DNA from: Acidobacteriaceae bacterium
GTDB lineage: Bacteria > Acidobacteriota > Terriglobia > Terriglobales > SbA1
Direction: 5' to 3'
NCBI GenBank assembly: GCA_003156615.1
Contig: PMHI01000315.1
Coordinates: forward strand, 3,055 to 9,853
Length of the DNA: 6,799 bases
Below the pieces are notes generated by a model that saw nothing but the letters and a program-made list of their open reading frames with translations, ran no database searches and had not been told where the DNA came from. Shown piece after piece: positions 5,560 through 6,799 of the stretch. The position numbers were made by a program, and so were the translations under genes. Numbering within the stretch: position 1 is the first letter of the stretch; every line of letters begins with the position of its first letter.

Positions 5560-5678
5560 ACGTGGGAACGAGTCTTTCATCTCGAAGGCGACCTGCGAGG
5601 GCGCGCGAGCGCACCATGGTTGTGACCGTGATCGGCCTGGAGAGACAATTCAAGTGGAACTAGAATAGAGTTTCTGCC

Positions 5679-6641
5679 ATGGTCAAGCGCGCACCAGCAC
5701 GGAGGCGTCCTCGCAAAGCCAAACCCGGAACGAAGGGCCTCGGCCCAGCAGAATGCCGGCTCGAGCAGCCGACAGGAGCCGCAGCGGAAGCTGCGGAGGC
5801 AATCGCGAAAGCCGGCGGCTGCGTTGTGGGATCGTACAAGGAGCCACTCGGCGGACACCCTGTCTTGCTTTCGATTCTACCGATCGATGCCGTCGAGCCG
5901 ACCCCTTTCCAACGGGATCTTTCCGATGCTCATCACAAGCGGCTCGCGGATGTCATCAACAAAACCGGGCGTTTTCTCGACCCGATCATCACAGTGGTCG
6001 CACCGAAGGGAGGCTTCTGGACTCCGAATGGCCGGCATCGCCTCGAAGCCATGCGCCGCCTCGGGGCAAAATCAATCACTGCGCTCGTCGTGGCTGACCG
6101 CGAAGTAGCCTGGCAGATCCTTGCGCTGAATACAGAGAAGGCCCACAACCTCAAGGAACGGTCGCTCGAGGTCATCCGCATCTACCGTGGTCTGGTGGAA
6201 GAAGATGCCACGCGATCTGAGTCGCAGTTTACGTTCTACCTAGATGAACCCGCTCTAGTTACTCTCGGCGTCTGCTACGAACGCTTGCCTCGCTTCGGCG
6301 GTGGTGCTTACCATCCAATCCTGCGGCGACTCGAGACCTTTACCGATGAACCGCTCCGCGACGCCGTCAAGGATCACGAGAAACGGGCCACCATGGTGCT
6401 CGACCTCGAGGAGAAAGTTGCGGCAGCGGTAAAGAAGCTGAAAGAACGTGGTCTCGTCAGCCCGTACCTGCGCTCGTTCGTGGTAGCGCGCATCAACCCG
6501 CTGCGTTGGATTAAGGGCGAACCGCCTCCACTGGAAGAGGTGCTTAAGACCATGCGAGAGCGCGCGGCAAAATTCGATGCCGAGAGGATCAAGCCGCAGG
6601 ATCTCGCGGGTGCGGGGGGCCCCCCGGACGAAGACATCTAG
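5679..6641 (+). CDS. Orphan ParB/sulfiredoxin-fold protein (ParB N-terminal domain)
   Basis: The protein has 320 residues. A basic, Pro/Ala-rich tail (1-20) precedes an Ala-rich stretch (33-47) and then a ParB/Srx-type domain at about 65-165. That domain shows LPIDAVEPTPFQRD (67-80), a helix followed by GRFLDPIITV (97-106), and NGRHRLEAMRRLGA (117-130), which fits the GxxRxxA nucleotide-binding motif of ParB. NTEKAHNLKERSLEVIRIYR (151-170) corresponds to the helix that in ParB reads E-N-x-Q-R. In true ParB a helix-turn-helix comes next; here I see instead an unfamiliar 150-residue region with charged helices (231-257) and an acidic tail. No parA or parS-like cluster is visible. A role in chromosome partition is therefore not supported; a DNA- or CTP-binding regulatory role is possible. 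The ribosome binding site before ATG is weak. Confidence 0.8.
   Translation: MVKRAPARRRPRKAKPGTKGLGPAECRLEQPTGAAAEAAEAIAKAGGCVVGSYKEPLGGHPVLLSILPIDAVEPTPFQRDLSDAHHKRLADVINKTGRFLDPIITVVAPKGGFWTPNGRHRLEAMRRLGAKSITALVVADREVAWQILALNTEKAHNLKERSLEVIRIYRGLVEEDATRSESQFTFYLDEPALVTLGVCYERLPRFGGGAYHPILRRLETFTDEPLRDAVKDHEKRATMVLDLEEKVAAAVKKLKERGLVSPYLRSFVVARINPLRWIKGEPPPLEEVLKTMRERAAKFDAERIKPQDLAGAGGPPDEDI
6613..6626. repeat. 14-bp palindrome of six G then six C inside the ParB-like gene
   Basis: CGGGGGGCCCCCCG lies in the codons for the C-terminal GAGGPPDEDI tail. Homopolymer runs of this kind are prone to slippage, and a one-base change here would alter only the last few residues before the stop at 6641. 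It could also be a place where assembly errors arise. Confidence 0.6.
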
Positions 6642-6680
6642 GCTCCTCGGGTATCGACAGCCGTAGTCTAGGGAATTGGA

Positions 6681-6799
6681 ATGCCGGTCACAACCTGGCT
6701 CATCTCGCTTCTGGTGCTCGCTTCCACTCCCATCCTGCTGATCCGATTCCGCACGCGGTGGGTGGCAGCCTTCAACTTGGCGGTTACGAACCGGATCAC
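6681..6799 (+). CDS. N-terminal fragment of a membrane-anchored protein, possible deazaflavin-type nitroreductase
   Basis: Reading from ATG at 6681 gives 39 complete codons before the right edge cuts the gene. Residues 6-21 (WLISLLVLASTPILLI) form one hydrophobic segment, probably a membrane anchor or uncleaved signal. RFRTRWVAAFNLAVTNRI (22-39) follows. The FN-x-AVTNRI stretch recalls the start of the Ddn-like nitroreductase family, where FNR-x-VTN-type sequence precedes the flavin or F420 domain. This rests on about ten residues, so it is tentative. A GGGA at 6671-6674 lies six bases before ATG and could be the ribosome binding site. The gene starts 39 bp after the ParB-like gene on the same strand, so co-transcription is possible. 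Confidence 0.5.
   Translation, partial: MPVTTWLISLLVLASTPILLIRFRTRWVAAFNLAVTNRI

Larger units (their letters stand above)
5404..5678. other. Divergent intergenic region with a chain of dyads and hairpins
   Basis: This 275-bp region separates doxX (minus) from the ParB-like gene (plus). It contains a 16-bp palindrome (5467-5482) and perfect hairpins at 5509-5527 and 5543-5559. Two weaker stems follow: CGAG/CTCG (5569-5572 and 5581-5584), and GCGC-GCGA-GCGC (5601-5612), the last with a GNRA-type tetraloop. A 67-codon reading frame (5460-5663) crosses the region but has no ribosome binding site and no recognisable protein, so I do not call it. Both divergent promoters should lie here. TATATC at 5487-5492 with TTATCC at 5465-5470 is a weak plus-strand promoter candidate. 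Confidence 0.45.

Noticed and set aside
5460..5663. 67-codon plus-strand reading frame in the divergent intergenic region
   Set aside because: No ribosome binding site before its ATG, no recognisable family, and it runs straight through the palindrome and hairpins; more likely a chance frame.
5679..6641. Calling the ParB-like gene a chromosome-partition parB
   Set aside because: No parA, no parS-like repeats and no recognisable helix-turn-helix after the ParB core.

Overview
The window looks like a piece of a moderately GC-rich chromosome from a soil-type bacterium. The mix of genes (a small secreted protein of unknown family, a DUF4126-like membrane protein, DoxX, MarR, a luciferase-like oxidoreductase and an orphan ParB-fold protein) would fit an Acidobacteriota genome. 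That assignment is an inference from gene content only; no rRNA, tRNA or marker gene is present to confirm it. I see no transposase, integrase, CRISPR array, tRNA or phage gene.

Layout. Plus strand, 1-765: the C-terminal three quarters of a zinc alcohol dehydrogenase, cut by the left edge. 915-1508: a small exported protein of unknown function. 1784-2260: a multi-pass DUF4126-type membrane protein. 2491-3240: a short-chain dehydrogenase/reductase (SDR). The minus-strand block follows and is read from right to left: doxX-like membrane protein (5403-4930), MarR-family regulator (4919-4446) and luciferase-like flavin-dependent oxidoreductase (4316-3264). It converges on the SDR gene with only 23 bp between the two stop codons. 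Plus strand again: after a 275-bp divergent intergenic region, a ParB/sulfiredoxin-fold protein (5679-6641) and the first 39 codons of a membrane-anchored protein that may be a deazaflavin-type nitroreductase (6681 to the right edge).

How the parts may work together. Four clear or probable redox enzymes (ADH, SDR, luciferase-like monooxygenase, possible nitroreductase) lie around one MarR regulator and a DoxX protein. The DoxX-MarR-oxidoreductase block is the most operon-like unit: the DoxX stop is within about 10 bp of the MarR start, and the oxidoreductase follows after 129 bp. A perfect 16-bp palindrome lies 64-79 bp upstream of the DoxX start and is a reasonable candidate operator for the MarR protein. 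The non-coding stretches contain several other clean dyads: a 24-bp GACCG/CGGTC dyad before the DUF4126 gene, stacked inverted repeats before the SDR gene, and a chain of small hairpins before the ParB-like gene.

I do not see a clear new multi-gene system. The points most worth a second look are the structured divergent region at 5467-5612, the orphan ParB-like protein without a recognisable helix-turn-helix, and the candidate operators.
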